The notes under the pieces are model-generated. The model did not search any database. It was given only the letters and a program-made list of their open reading frames with translations, and was not told where the DNA came from. Source: Coptodactyla brooksi (taxonomy: Eukaryota; Arthropoda; Insecta; Coleoptera; Scarabaeidae). From it: a stretch of DNA of 22,958 nucleotides. The stretch is from the NCBI GenBank assembly GCA_033557675.1, contig JAWQRM010000413.1, forward strand, positions 1 to 22,958, read 5' to 3'. The translations under genes were made by a program, and so were the position numbers. Below are positions 7,334-16,349 of this stretch, one piece after another. Numbering within the stretch: position 1 is the stretch's first letter; the number at the start of each line of letters is the position of its first letter.

Positions 7334-8912
7334 TTACATGGTATTTATACAATTTTTACAAACTGTCTCCGATTTTGAGTGCTCTAAAGATACGAATTTG
7401 TTTGTTACACTTGAAACATGTTTTTCAGGATTTTCTATCTCTTCCCCTTTGACACATGTAGCAGCGCCCCTTAGTGTTATTTTGTTGATCAACTCTCTAT
7501 TCTGTGGGCTTCTTACTTCGGGAAAGATATCTGTCATATGATGTTTTTTTACTCATGTTTTTACTCAAATACATTCTTCTTTATGAGTTCTTTGCATAAT
7601 GTCAAGATAAATAGTTTGCCTTTATCTAAGCTGTTGTTGTTCCAATCGGAATTTTTTAGCAACCACAATTTATAAGAATTTATACCCGCTGTATCCATAA
7701 GACGAGGAAATATTACCATTGGTCACCGATTCGTCTTTCTCTGCACATAATAATCTTTGGATAATTTATCTGTGGTATCGACAGCCGCTTTCGTTGCATG
7801 ATAATGTAGAATAATATCCGGTTTGTAAGATTGTTCTTCACCAGTCACTTTATTATCAGTATGCTCACTTGAAAGCAAGATGACGGCAGCTTTGCCTTTC
7901 GGAACGTAAGACACCAGGGTTCTATTTTTTCTAAAAGCAAACACACTTGAAAATTTCTTCTTATACGGTGCTGGCAAAAGTTCTCTGGGAATAAATATTT
8001 TGTTTCTTTCGGAGGGTTCCACACAGAATAATAGTATTCTCCCACAATTTGTCGGCAAGCTCTAAACTCGTAAAAAAATTGTTGGTCGTAATACCAAATT
8101 CGCCTCCTAAATGCTCCACCATGTCTAAGACCACTATTTGACCTTGACCTTTTCTGGTTTGTTGCGTTGTTTCCCTGAAAACAAATGGAAACAAAAGTTA
8201 AGTAAGTTGTTTTTTTTTCTACTTACCGATACGAAAAACTTACCCAAATAAACTTAGTACTCCAACCTACAAGAGCCCATATTTTTATATTGTACTTTTC
8301 AGGTTTGCTCTTCATATAAACTCGGAACGGAGCCCTACCCCTGAATGGTATAAGTTGCTCATCTACACACAAGTGTCAAAAGTATCTCTTATAGGAGCTA
8401 ACTTATCTGTAGCTTTTCGTTCCTGCCTAGTTTCAAAGTTATCAAAGCGCAGAAATGGAGTAATTTCTTCGAATCTATCTTTTGACATTGTAGCAGGTAT
8501 TATAGGGCGACAGTTAGAAGTTCGATCTCTGTAGATTCGAAAGATAGGAAGCGAAACAAAGCACCACTCATGCTTGAAATATCACCACTGTAGTCTGAAA
8601 ACCCTAAGGCATGGCTCCGAATATTTGCTTTTGGACGCCTAACCTTCATATTTTGTGGAACTTTTGACCATTTTGTTCTATCTTTAGGCTACATACTTTG
8701 GAAAGCCTTCATTAGTAGTAATTGTTGGTTTCGTTTCTTCCACGGTTTCTTCTATGCTTTGGTCAGCAAATATCATGTCGTTTTCTTGGTCCACCTCTGT
8801 CAAAAGACATCCTCATCTTCCAAATCACTCGCTATTTCCTCATCGACAACACTATCAAACTCGGGATCATCACTTTCAATCTTTTGGCACAACTCTTCAT
8901 CATCATAATCTC
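7334..8912 (-). pseudogene. piggyBac transposase pseudogene B
   Basis: Reading right to left on the minus strand gives almost a whole piggyBac-type transposase. It begins with an acidic N-terminus (DDEELCQKIESDD, about 8905-8865), then KDRTKWSKVPQ (about 8690-8655), TMSKDRFEEITPFLRFDNFE (about 8495-8435), and DEQLIPFRGRAPFRVYMKSK (8363-8304) with the first catalytic Asp. After a candidate intron come QGQIVVLDMVEHLGG, then GITTNNFFTSLELADK (about 8091-8047) and VSYVPKGKAAVILLSS (about 7912-7864). The last core segment is KPDIILHYHATKAAVDTTDK, and a Cys-rich tail (Cys-Tyr-Met-Cys, Cys-Phe-Lys-Cys and Cys-Lys-Asn-Cys, about 7470-7345) closes the protein. The second catalytic Asp, normally in TTDNFFTS, is Asn here (codon AAC at 8083-8081). 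There are at least four frameshifts, including one just before the first Asp and one after KRKTNR-like QRKTNR (about 7726). No convincing terminal repeats were found. Confidence 0.88.
8175..8226 (-). other. Candidate 52-nt intron inside piggyBac B
   Basis: The minus strand reads GTAAGTAG at 8226 and, after a pyrimidine-rich stretch, GTTTTCAG ending at 8175. Removing it joins Ser-Tyr-Arg to Glu-Thr-Thr in the same frame, linking the first catalytic block to the second. The interval is not a multiple of three, so without splicing the frame is broken. A CTTAAC-like branch site lies in the middle. It could also be a chance insertion. Confidence 0.5.
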
Positions 8913-8919
8913 TATACTA

Positions 8920-9060
8920 AGCCGTAACACGGGGAATCCCGCAAACGCTGGGAAACCCATGCTGGCACTTTACCTTTTATAATATTTTAGTAGAACGGAG
9001 AATCCCGCAGTATATGCAATATATGGGAATCCCCGACTTTATTGATAATAAATTGGAATT
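8920..9060. repeat. Repeated GGAATCCC motifs upstream of piggyBac B
   Basis: The motif occurs as GGGGAATCCC (8931-8940), GGAGAATCCC near 8997-9006, and GGGAATCCCC near 9027-9036. The first and last are exact fits to the insect Rel/NF-kappaB consensus GGGRNNYYCC. They sit just 5' of the transposase remnant and may simply be subterminal repeats of the transposon. Confidence 0.5.
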
Positions 9061-9079
9061 AATTACGTAAACAGCGGAC

Positions 9080-9099
9080 CGGGGTCTGAAAAGACCCCG
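9080..9099. repeat. GC-rich perfect hairpin with GAAA loop
   Basis: CGGGGTCT, then GAAA, then AGACCCCG form a perfect 8-bp stem with a four-base loop. It is strikingly GC-rich in this AT-rich window, and a TTAA is 20 bases further on (9119-9122), so it may mark the 5' end of the piggyBac element. Confidence 0.6.
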
Positions 9100-9122
9100 C
9101 GATAAAAACAATAAAAGCTTAA

Positions 9123-10479
9123 ACTTTAACTCAAGCCAACTTCTAGATATTAAATGTTCTATTAATAAAAGGTATAATATGAAGCTAGATGGGAGATCAA
9201 CACTTAGATATATAGCGAAAAATTTTGTCTTGAGGTATTAGTAGACCCATTGTGTTATTCATTCAAAAAGTAATCGAAACTAATTTCTTTTAAGAGAAAA
9301 GCCTGTTAATATACATTCCTACGAAATAAAAACCAGTAATATATTTTCGTTCAGTAAAAATATTTCTTTACAATTTTTTCAAGCACACTGATGAGAACGA
9401 AACCAAAGGAAAACAGTGCAAACGCAACAATAATAATAATAAACTAAAATAACGTTTGAATAGCTTAATGATGTATATTTAGCAGAAACAAAAAATTTGT
9501 TTTCAATGCATATTCAGTTTTTTTTTAATTAAACATTGTACGCATGACGACTTTCTCTATCTAGATCGCCCACTGCCATAACGGCGCCTGCTTTGGCTTT
9601 GATTTACTTCGTCCCACTTCTCTACACGAGCCAATAGAAAGCAGGTTTATGTCACCACTTCATTGAAGGCATTACGTATAACATCCATAAATATACAAAG
9701 AAAATATTTATTGGCTACACTTTTCAATTGTACGTTGGCATATATCCAGACGCCTTAGCATATCTTTCATCACCAGTCACATCTTTTTTCAATTATATCC
9801 TATCACGTCTTCCCATTAGTCAATAGTACATTGTGTAATATCCACTAGACGTTGAACTAATTTCATCGTGGACTGTAGAATATTTTTTGATACATTTATA
9901 TCAATTTTCCAGGCGTTTATTCTTTTTCTCTGCGCTAAATCTAATTTTTCAAATCCTGAGCTCATTGGCGCATGGCTTAAAATACACGAACGCCTACTTG
10001 AAATCGACTTCGAACAATCCACTCTCCACAGAAACGTGTTACTTTCGTAAATACATGGAGAGCATTTATATTAATACTTGTTGACTCACTACCATTTGAT
10101 TTACTGCAGCATAAACCACATATTCCAAGAAACAATAGGTTTTCTTGAAGGTTTTCAATATATGCAATATAAAATAATCCTTTATTTAAAACATTTAAGC
10201 CATTTAAAGTAACAAAGTATAATAAAACATATATTATCATATTATTAATATATTCTATCCTAACTTAGTGTTAGTGGTAATAGTATTTTGAATGTAACGT
10301 TTAAAAAATTTAAGAGTGTGGTTTTGAACCAGTCCGTGATAAATTGAATTAAGGCCAGACATGCTATTTATAACACCTACACTTGAAATAGTCTGCCGGA
10401 CAAATCGCATTGAACACGTCTTTGAATCGAGAATATCGATTCGACATACAATTAAAATGATTGTAGCTATTTTGAACTA
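9123..10479. other. Unrecognised region between piggyBac B and mariner
   Basis: No family was recognised. A minus-strand frame of 68 codons (10022-9816) overlaps an 87-codon frame (10240-9977) in a patch of slightly higher GC content. Neither has a known motif or clear splice sites. These may be remains of a gene or transposon or chance. Confidence 0.25.
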
Positions 10480-10557
10480 CACGGTATGACAATTAAATAA
10501 CGAGAATTTTTAGATATACAAAGAAAAACACACATTGAATTGTTTAAAAATTATTTT

Positions 10558-11461
10558 TTATTCAAAATAACATCCATTTAACTGAATACACTTTCTAGCA
10601 CAATGAACCAATGCATGCATAGATTTTTGTATGTCATCGTTAGGAATGGCCGTTAGTACCTATTTCAAAGGCTGAAATATCATCATAAAACGATCCTTTC
10701 ATCGCAATTTTCAGTTTAGGGAACTTCTAACGCCTTATGTGGTGGTGCATTGTCATACAATAAAAACAGGTGCTTTTCTGCTGGATATTCAGACCTAACA
10801 CGTATAATTCTTGACCACAAGAATTATACGTGTTAGGTCTGAAAACTGCTAAATAATATTCTTCATTGACAGTTTTATCTTGTGGAATAAATTCCTTCCC
10901 AACAATCCCTTGTGAAGCATAAAAAAGAATCAACAAGGGTCCTGATTCTTAACTTCCAAAAACGCAATATTTTTGGTTTTGCCTCACCTTTCGACTTCCA
11001 CTCTACAGATTGACGCTTAGTTTCTTGTCATCAGTTATGATCGAATCAAGAAAATCTGGATCATTTTCAGCAGTTTTAATGAGGTCTTTCCAATGCTCTA
11101 CACGAGTAACTTTTTGGTCGTCATTTATAGCATACAGAACAAAACGTGCAAAAACTTTTCTTTTTCCCAAATCTTGAACTGTTTCTCTGATTTTAATTCC
11201 TCAGCCAACATTCTCACAGTAAAATTTCCATCGACAGCAATGATTTTACGGATTTTTTCTATCAATTCAGCACGATTTTTAATTTCTGGACGAACAGGTC
11301 TTTCATCATCATTTAAGTTTTCACGGTCATTTTTAAACGATTGAACATAAACTCTATCATCAGACATACAATCATCACCATACACTTTTTTCATCAATTC
11401 GTAAGTCTCAGCATATTTTTCACAGTTTAAAACAAAATTTAATATTTGCTCTTTGTTCCAT
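10558..11461 (-). pseudogene. mariner transposase pseudogene
   Basis: The ATG at 11461-11459 starts MEQRANIKFCFKL. One frameshift later (about 11423) the reading continues with the N-terminal helix-turn-helix region (YELMKKVYGDDCMS), a NDDERPVRPEIK linker and IAVDGNFTVRMLAEEL. After another frameshift come HWKDLIKTAENDPDFLDSII (about 11093-11034), GIVGKEFIPQDKTVNEEYYL (about 10906-10847) and LLYDNAPPHK (about 10766-10737), with the second catalytic Asp. The tail is IPNDDIQKSMHAL, CIQLNGCYFE and stop (10560-10558). The Gly-Asp-Glu block with the first catalytic Asp is mostly deleted (about 11030), as is sequence around the third Asp. An inverted duplication interrupts the frame at 10788-10843. 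The protein type is one often annotated in insects as SETMAR-like transposase. Confidence 0.88.
10788..10843. repeat. Perfect inverted duplication inside the mariner gene, 26-bp arms
   Basis: The segment 10788-10813 is the exact reverse complement of 10818-10843, with the 4-base spacer ACCA. The right copy (plus-strand view) is the genuine transposase sequence coding the Arg-Ile-Ile-Arg-Val-Arg-Ser region; the left copy is foreign to the protein. Confidence 0.9.
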
Positions 11462-11661
11462 TATGTTTTTACGATATCAACACAATTTTTACCGTCATTC
11501 AGATGGCTGTAACTTTGTAACCTGTTATCGGATTAACATGAACTTAGGTGCGTTGGAAAGAAGTGAGTGTTGTATCTTTCTATGTAATACATATGTTCGA
11601 TAGATGGCGCTACGTGTTCTATGATTTAAATTCAAATTCTCGATATTTAATTAATACTTAC

Positions 11662-11691
11662 ACAGTATGACAATTTTAATTGTCATACTGT
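11662..11691. repeat. Palindrome in the right mariner end
   Basis: ACAGTATGACAA and TTGTCATACTGT are exact reverse complements around TTTTAA, and a further TTGTCATACTG follows at once. The mariner terminal motif is therefore present three times at this end. Confidence 0.8.
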
Positions 11692-11804
11692 TTGTCATAC
11701 TGGCTACTTCTTCAATAATTGAACTCATAAAACTCAATAATAATAATTATTGAAAATAAACGCACTATCTCAATACTGTGGATAGATTATCAAAAAACTT
11801 GATT

Positions 11805-12440
11805 ATGACTCACAAGGTAAGTGTTATAACTGTCACTCAAAAGCTCTCTGACAAAAACAAAGTTTTCGTATTTTACGTGCTCTAAAAGCTCCTGGGGCGA
11901 GTAAAAAGGGTTGCAAATTGAGGGAAAAAGTATTTATTCGCTTGTATTTTGAAAACGAAAACTGTTATCGAAATGTGGTAAATGCAAACTGATACTGATT
12001 TTTGAAGACATTACTATTGATATATCACACATACAGCAGAAGGTTAAAAGGAGTAAACTACCCCTAGTTTTACGACATTTATGGTTGGTTGGAGTTAACT
12101 ACCGTAATAAAAATTCATTCTTTCGCGGGTGTTACTTGCTGATATTGATGAAATATAGCAGTGTCTGTTTTCTGCGTGACGTAGAAACCTTCGAAGGGAT
12201 TTTAAGGGTTAGAAATTGGAGGTAAAAAGTACATTTTCGCCAATATCTAGAAAACGAAAACTGTTATCGAAAAATTATAAATATTAACTAATATTATTTT
12301 TTAAATTCTCTCTATTGATGTTGCATGGGGTAAATTATCCTTATTTTCTTTAAATAATAAAATAGATATAAAATACATAAATCAACATTTTTTTTTAGAA
12401 TGAGCTTAAAAGTAACAGACAGAAAAAATGGTTAAATATC
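11805..12440 (+). repeat. Left inverted arm of the pogo-like element
   Basis: It contains two diverged direct subrepeats about 300 bases apart, each built round GAAAACGAAAACTGTTATCG and AAA (11951-11973 and 12250-12272). Its inner end, AAAAAATGGTTAAATATC near 12423-12440, recurs in modified form at about 12675-12715. Confidence 0.75.
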
Positions 12441-12703
12441 TATAATTTAATTTCTTTTTATAAGATTATGTTATTTTTATTCCACACGTGGGGCAAAAGT
12501 TCAACGTACCATTATACGATTACGACCTATGTAAATTTAACTCGTCCGTCGTACACCAGCTAGTATTATTGTTTGTATCAGTAACCGAGTCCTTATAAAG
12601 TTTGGGGTTATTTCAGTCACTTCTAAAAAAAGTTTGGCATGAATTATATGTACGTGTGATGGCTACTTGGCAGATTTCAGTTTGAAAGCAACAGACAGGA
12701 ACA

Positions 12704-13045
12704 ATGGTTCTAATCAATCCACTTAACGTTTTAAACTTGCTACTAAGCATTTTTGGTTTTATGAATATTCCAGACACTCCAGTGAATGAAGCAGAAGTGA
12801 GTTTGAAGGAAAGAATACAACGTATTTTAATGAAAACATGGAAGACTATGGAAATTGAAGACGACAATGTATTAGATTTCGACATATCCACCACAATTAA
12901 TGACGGTCAGTATATTATTGAAGACGAGGAAACAAGTGCAAATTTAGCAGAAGATTATTATCCATTGAGAGATGACATCAATTACGATTATAAATTGCCG
13001 GCAGTAACAAAAACAAAGTGGACAAGTGGCAAAAAAAATATTTGA
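12704..13045 (+). pseudogene. pogo/Tigger-like transposase, N-terminal acidic part
   Basis: An open frame of 113 codons from the ATG at 12704. The first 40 residues are unremarkable. Acidic segments follow (about residues 45-90), and then DYKLPAV and WTSGKK, which resemble the start of the first DNA-binding domain of insect Tigger-like transposases (typically Tyr-Lys, Ala-Val, Trp and Lys-rich). The frame then breaks; the next scrap (about 13021-13100, Leu-Lys, Cys-Ile-Glu-Glu-Lys-Gly-Thr-Tyr) fits the part that normally follows. The real start may lie further upstream, since 12640-12700 is partly repeated arm sequence. There is no sign of selection that I can see. Confidence 0.5.
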
Positions 13046-13135
13046 AATGTATTGAGGAAAAAGGGACGTACCGAAAAAAAAAATGACAGATATAAAATTT
13101 GTTATTAACCAAGCCATATCAGAAATGAAAAGAAT

Positions 13136-13378
13136 TTGTCTCCTCCACAGTTTAAAGCATCTCATAGCTGGCTGCAACAGTTTAAAACAGCGAATAGGTT
13201 GGTAAGCAAAAAAATTACAAAATATGCATCTCAAAAACAAATTGGAAATTTCTACCGTGTAAAAACACTAGCTAAAGAATCTGTAAAAGGGGCAAAGCAA
13301 CAAATCCAAAAATATGGCAATCCACATTTTACAAAAAATTGCATTAGTAATGTAGAATCCAATGTTTGGGATATTTAA
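13136..13378 (+). pseudogene. CENP-B-type helix-turn-helix fragment of a pogo/Tigger-like transposase
   Basis: An open frame of 80 codons. FKASHSWLQQFKTANRLVSK and KITKYASQ match the usual form of the CENP-B/Tigger DNA-binding helix-turn-helix (Lys-Ala-Ser-x-x-Trp-x-x-x-Phe-Lys, then Val-Ser-Arg-Lys-Ile-Thr-Lys). A linker rich in Lys and Gln follows, ending near the place where the first catalytic Asp is normally found (Asn-x-Asp-Gln-Ser), here Asn-Val-Glu-Ser. The stop at 13376-13378 falls at the inner end of the right inverted arm. The whole DDE catalytic domain is therefore absent. An AATAAA-like signal lies near 13410. Together with 12704-13045 it would be the DNA-binding part only. Confidence 0.65.
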
Positions 13379-14204
13379 CCATTTTTTCTATTTGTTGCTT
13401 TTAAATTCCAAATAAATAATTGTTTATACATCTTATATCTATTTTATTATTTAAAAAAGACAAGTATAATTTACTCGATGGAACATCGATAGAGATTTTT
13501 AGAAAGGAATACTACCTAATATTTAAAATTTTTCGATAACAATTTTCGTTTTCGAGATATTGGCGAGAATGTACTTTCTACCCCTAATTTCTAACCCTTA
13601 TAAATCCCTTCAAGGGTTTTCACGTCACTCCAAAAACAAACACTGTGCTAAATTTCATGAAAATCAACAAATAACACCTGCGAAAGAATGAATTTTTATT
13701 AGGGTAATTAACCCCAACCACCCCTAAATGTCGTAAATGCGTTATTTTACCACAAACATCTAATAGTTTTATCACGTTATTCTTACGAAAAGAGGGTATA
13801 TAGTATCCTTCGTAACAGTGGGAGGTGGTCTGCGGAGAATAGGAAGAAACACGTGACTAATAGTTTTAAACGTATTATTTATATACTTAACGCCGCCTTA
13901 ACTGATAGGGTAGTTTTTAAATTATTCCAAAAAACCAGAGGTAGTTTACCCCTTTTAACCTTGTGGTATATGTGTGATAGATCAATACAAAGCTCTTCAA
14001 AAATTATTCACTTTGTATTTACCACATTTCGATAACAGTTTTCGTTTTCAAAATACAAGCGAATAAATACTTTTCCCTCAACTTATTCTTTCCCTCAACT
14101 GCGTATGAAAAAATACGTAAACCTTATTTTTGTCTATTCTATCACTGTACCAAATTGCATCGAAATCAGTGAACAACAGCTGTGACACTTCCCTTATGTG
14201 TCCA
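13369..14204 (-). repeat. Right inverted arm of the pogo-like element
   Basis: It has the same two subrepeats in reverse (13531-13553 and 14027-14049). It holds an extra segment of about 190 bases (about 13738-13931) not present in the left arm, between blocks matching GTAAA and AACCAGAGGTAG. Confidence 0.75.
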
Positions 14205-14389
14205 GGCTTATCAAAATATTTATATACATAGCACTTTTCTCCGGAAACGTTTACTGTTCTGTCGAAAACTAAAATCCTATTTTCATGATAAATTACCCCA
14301 AATCTGCTTTTCCTTCTCTGCGCTACTGTTTTGCATTATTTCCTATTATTTATTTTCTTCATCTAATCTCAAAAAATTGTATGCTCCTT

Positions 14390-14895
14390 CCTCCCTAGTT
14401 CTTCCACCTTTTTCTTAGTCTCTTCCTTTTGTTCTGTTGTCCATCGGTCTTCATTCTGTCATTACTTTTATTGATTCTTGTTTTTACCTTATATAAATGT
14501 GTCCGTACCATTTTTTTAATTTCATCATTGCATGTCTTGTTACCATTTTGTCTCTTAAGATTCTCTTGTTACTATACGACCTGTATCATAGTTGTATTCT
14601 CTGCTTCAGATCTAGGTTCTTATTGTTTTGGTTTATCACAACACCTGGATATTTAAATGAATCAACTTCTTCAAATTTACGTGTTCCACATCTCAAATGG
14701 TTCGTATTTTTTCACAGGTCTGCTTAGGTGCATATACTGATTTATTATCATTCGCCTTTACTCCTCTTTTCGCAATCTAGAATACTCTTGTTAGATGTGT
14801 TTCCTATATTACTGCCTTCACTATATCATCAGCAGTGTGTGCAATAATATATACTGAACTCTTATTTATTGTTCCAGAATTATATTAGTACCCTT
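14390..14895 (-). pseudogene. non-LTR retrotransposon reverse transcriptase remnant
   Basis: On the minus strand, ignoring stops, the reading runs from the catalytic box AHTADDIVKAVI (Ala-Asp-Asp coded at about 14833-14825) through GVKANDNKSVY, FEEVDSFKYPGVVINQ (about 14680-14635) and LKQRIQ to a basic tail KRKRLRKRWKN (about 14430-14400). This is the palm and thumb order of LINE-type reverse transcriptases, followed by the usual Arg/Lys-rich C-terminus. There are many stops and at least two frameshifts. Nothing upstream of the Ala-Asp-Asp block could be recognised, so the copy is 5'-truncated, as LINE copies often are. The clade was not resolved. Confidence 0.8.
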
Positions 14896-15507
14896 CATTA
14901 GTTTCTTTCCTTTAACTTTGAAGTGTTAAAAAATAACTTTGAAATGTTCACCACGCTCCACATAACTACCACAAACGTCAAACAATTTTATATCACCACA
15001 AGTCACTAAACCCTTACCAAAAACCCAGACTAGAATTGCCAATGTTCGGATGATGAAAAAAATATGTAATATTAATAGAATATCTTACCTGCCATTCCCC
15101 TACTATTCAAATATCGTCCCACCCGACTACATAAAATCATTATCTTCATACATGTTTTGCTAGTTAAAAATGATGCTGCTTAAAAATGAAAGTTTCATGT
15201 GATAACTAAATTAGGATAAATATTTTTCTAAGATTGATGTATGTTACAAAATGTATGTGTTCAAACGAATTTTTCCAACCCTAAAACAAAAGTCATTTAG
15301 CATGCAAGGTATATGCAAACCTTGCTTCACAGGCTTTAATAGTATTCGTTGAATTTTTGAGCACATTTGGTTATATTCAATAACGTTCAGGGGAACTATA
15401 GTAGCATCATCGTAGGCGGAACTACGCCCATTATATTATGTGTAGCATGCTTTACCACAGCCCTGTATTAATATCTTTAGAAGTAAAATTTCTAAAATAC
15501 TTTTCTA
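14896..15507. other. Unrecognised AT-rich spacer
   Basis: A donor-like site on the minus strand (GCAG then GTAAGA near 15089) has no matching exon that I can support. A small hairpin (GCAAGGT and ACCTTGC) lies near 15304-15324. No gene was seen. Confidence 0.3.
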
Positions 15508-15566
15508 TTAGGTTGTTCGAAAAGTAATTTCGTTTGTTTCCACTTTTCTTAGAGAGTATACATATT

Positions 15567-16349
15567 TTACGTAATTAACTATTCACCATTTTGGTCTAAA
15601 ACGTTTTGCCATCTTTCTGGCAGTAGCATGATACGACGCTCATAAAACTTCTGATCCTTGCTGGCAAAAAACTGATCCAAGTCAGTTTTGTCGGCTTCAT
15701 TTGAAATAATGGTTTTGCCGTCAAAAAAAAAATAGGAACTGCAACAAGTAATAATCCGAAAGTCCTAGATCTAGAGAATATGATAGCTATGGTAGTACAT
15801 CCCATCCAAGCTGTAAAAGCTTTTGGCGAGTTACCAAACTGCTACGAGGTCTCGCATTATCTTGAGGAAACACTACACCTTTCTATTGATTAATTCTGGC
15901 CTTTTCTGCTTGAGTGAATCATGCAATTTGTCCAGTTGATGACAGTACACTTTAGAATTGGTCGTGATATTCTCCCAAAAATTTTGGAAAAAGCTCATAA
16001 AAATTTTCCAAACTTGCAAAAAATTTACAAACTTTTGCAAAAAATTTTGCAAACCAGTTTCCAAAAAAAGTCATGCAATTTATTTGTTCAGATGATGACA
16101 GTATACTTTAGAATTGATCATGGTATTCTCCCAGAAATTTTGAAAAGAGCCCCCAAAATTTTTGCAAACTTGCAAAAAATGTTGCAAACTTTTGCAAAAA
16201 ATTTTGCAAACCGGTTTTGACACTGGCATCCTGTCAATACGTTTTCTCTATACACATCGACTAATCCTTTTCTCGCTTGAACGGCATTTTTACCTTTTTT
16301 TATGATAAAAAAACAAAATGTGCCGAAAATGCTGTTTTTGATTCTCCAT
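15567..16349 (-). pseudogene. mariner transposase pseudogene, DD34D type
   Basis: The ATG at 16349-16347 begins MENQKQHFRHIL, then KKGKNAVQARKGLVDVYREN and CQCQNRFAKF, the N-terminal helix-turn-helix part. The reading then enters Phe/Lys-rich low-complexity sequence instead of the linker and the first catalytic Asp. It resumes with VYCHQLDKLHDSLKQKRPEL (about 15945-15885), then FPQDNARPRSSLVTRQKL with the second Asp, and LGWDVLP followed by SYSLDLGLSDYYLLQ with the third Asp. Between the second and third Asp there are 34 residues, as in mariner. The end is LDQFFASKDQKFYERRIMLL, then PERWQNVLDQN. Frameshifts, a stop before SYSLD and a stop near the end make it inactive. Confidence 0.88.
15921..16216. 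repeat. Diverged tandem duplication, period 152 bp, inside the mariner
   Basis: The units start at 15921 and 16073 with ATGCAATTT and end with TTTTGCAAACCRGTTT. Each begins with part of the genuine transposase sequence (minus strand) and continues with a run of TTTGCAAA-type words that does not fit the protein. Confidence 0.8.

Larger units (their letters stand above)
10480..11704 (-). mobile_element. mariner transposon, nearly full length, dead
   Basis: The ends match as terminal inverted repeats. The left end is CACGGTATGACAATTAAATA then CGAGAATTT from 10480. The right end, read on the minus strand from 11704, is GCCAGTATGACAAACAGTAT..., with the AATTAAATATCGAGAATTT part further in, after an inserted palindromic duplicate. 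A TA flanks each end (10478-10479 and 11705-11706), as expected for mariner. The total of 1225 bp is close to the usual 1.3 kb. Confidence 0.85.
11805..14204 (+). mobile_element. pogo/Tigger-like DNA element with very long inverted arms
   Basis: A left arm (about 11805-12440) and a right arm (about 13369-14204) are reverse complements over more than 500 bases, with scattered mismatches. Landmarks shared by both include TTTATTCGCTTGTATTTTG, GAAAACGAAAACTGTTATCG, TAATAAAAATTCATTCTTTC and AAATAATAAAATAGATATAA. Between them lie N-terminal transposase fragments of pogo/Tigger (CENP-B) type. The exact outer ends and target duplication could not be fixed; weaker similarity may extend 20-30 bases further. 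The element lacks any visible catalytic domain and cannot move itself. Confidence 0.75.

Noticed and set aside
14182..14727. Leu/Phe/Cys-rich plus-strand frames that look like membrane segments
   Set aside because: They lie mainly opposite the reverse transcriptase remnant; the hydrophobic look comes from pyrimidine-rich antisense DNA.
14825..14833. A second CTGATGA-like hammerhead core
   Set aside because: It is the Ala-Asp-Asp codons of the reverse transcriptase; no GAAA block or stems follow.
15080..15095. Splice donor-like GCAG/GTAAGA on the minus strand
   Set aside because: No open exon with an acceptor was found upstream of it.
15921..16220. Plus-strand 99-codon frame across the mariner
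   Set aside because: It is antisense to the mariner gene and created by the TTTGCAAA-type repeats.
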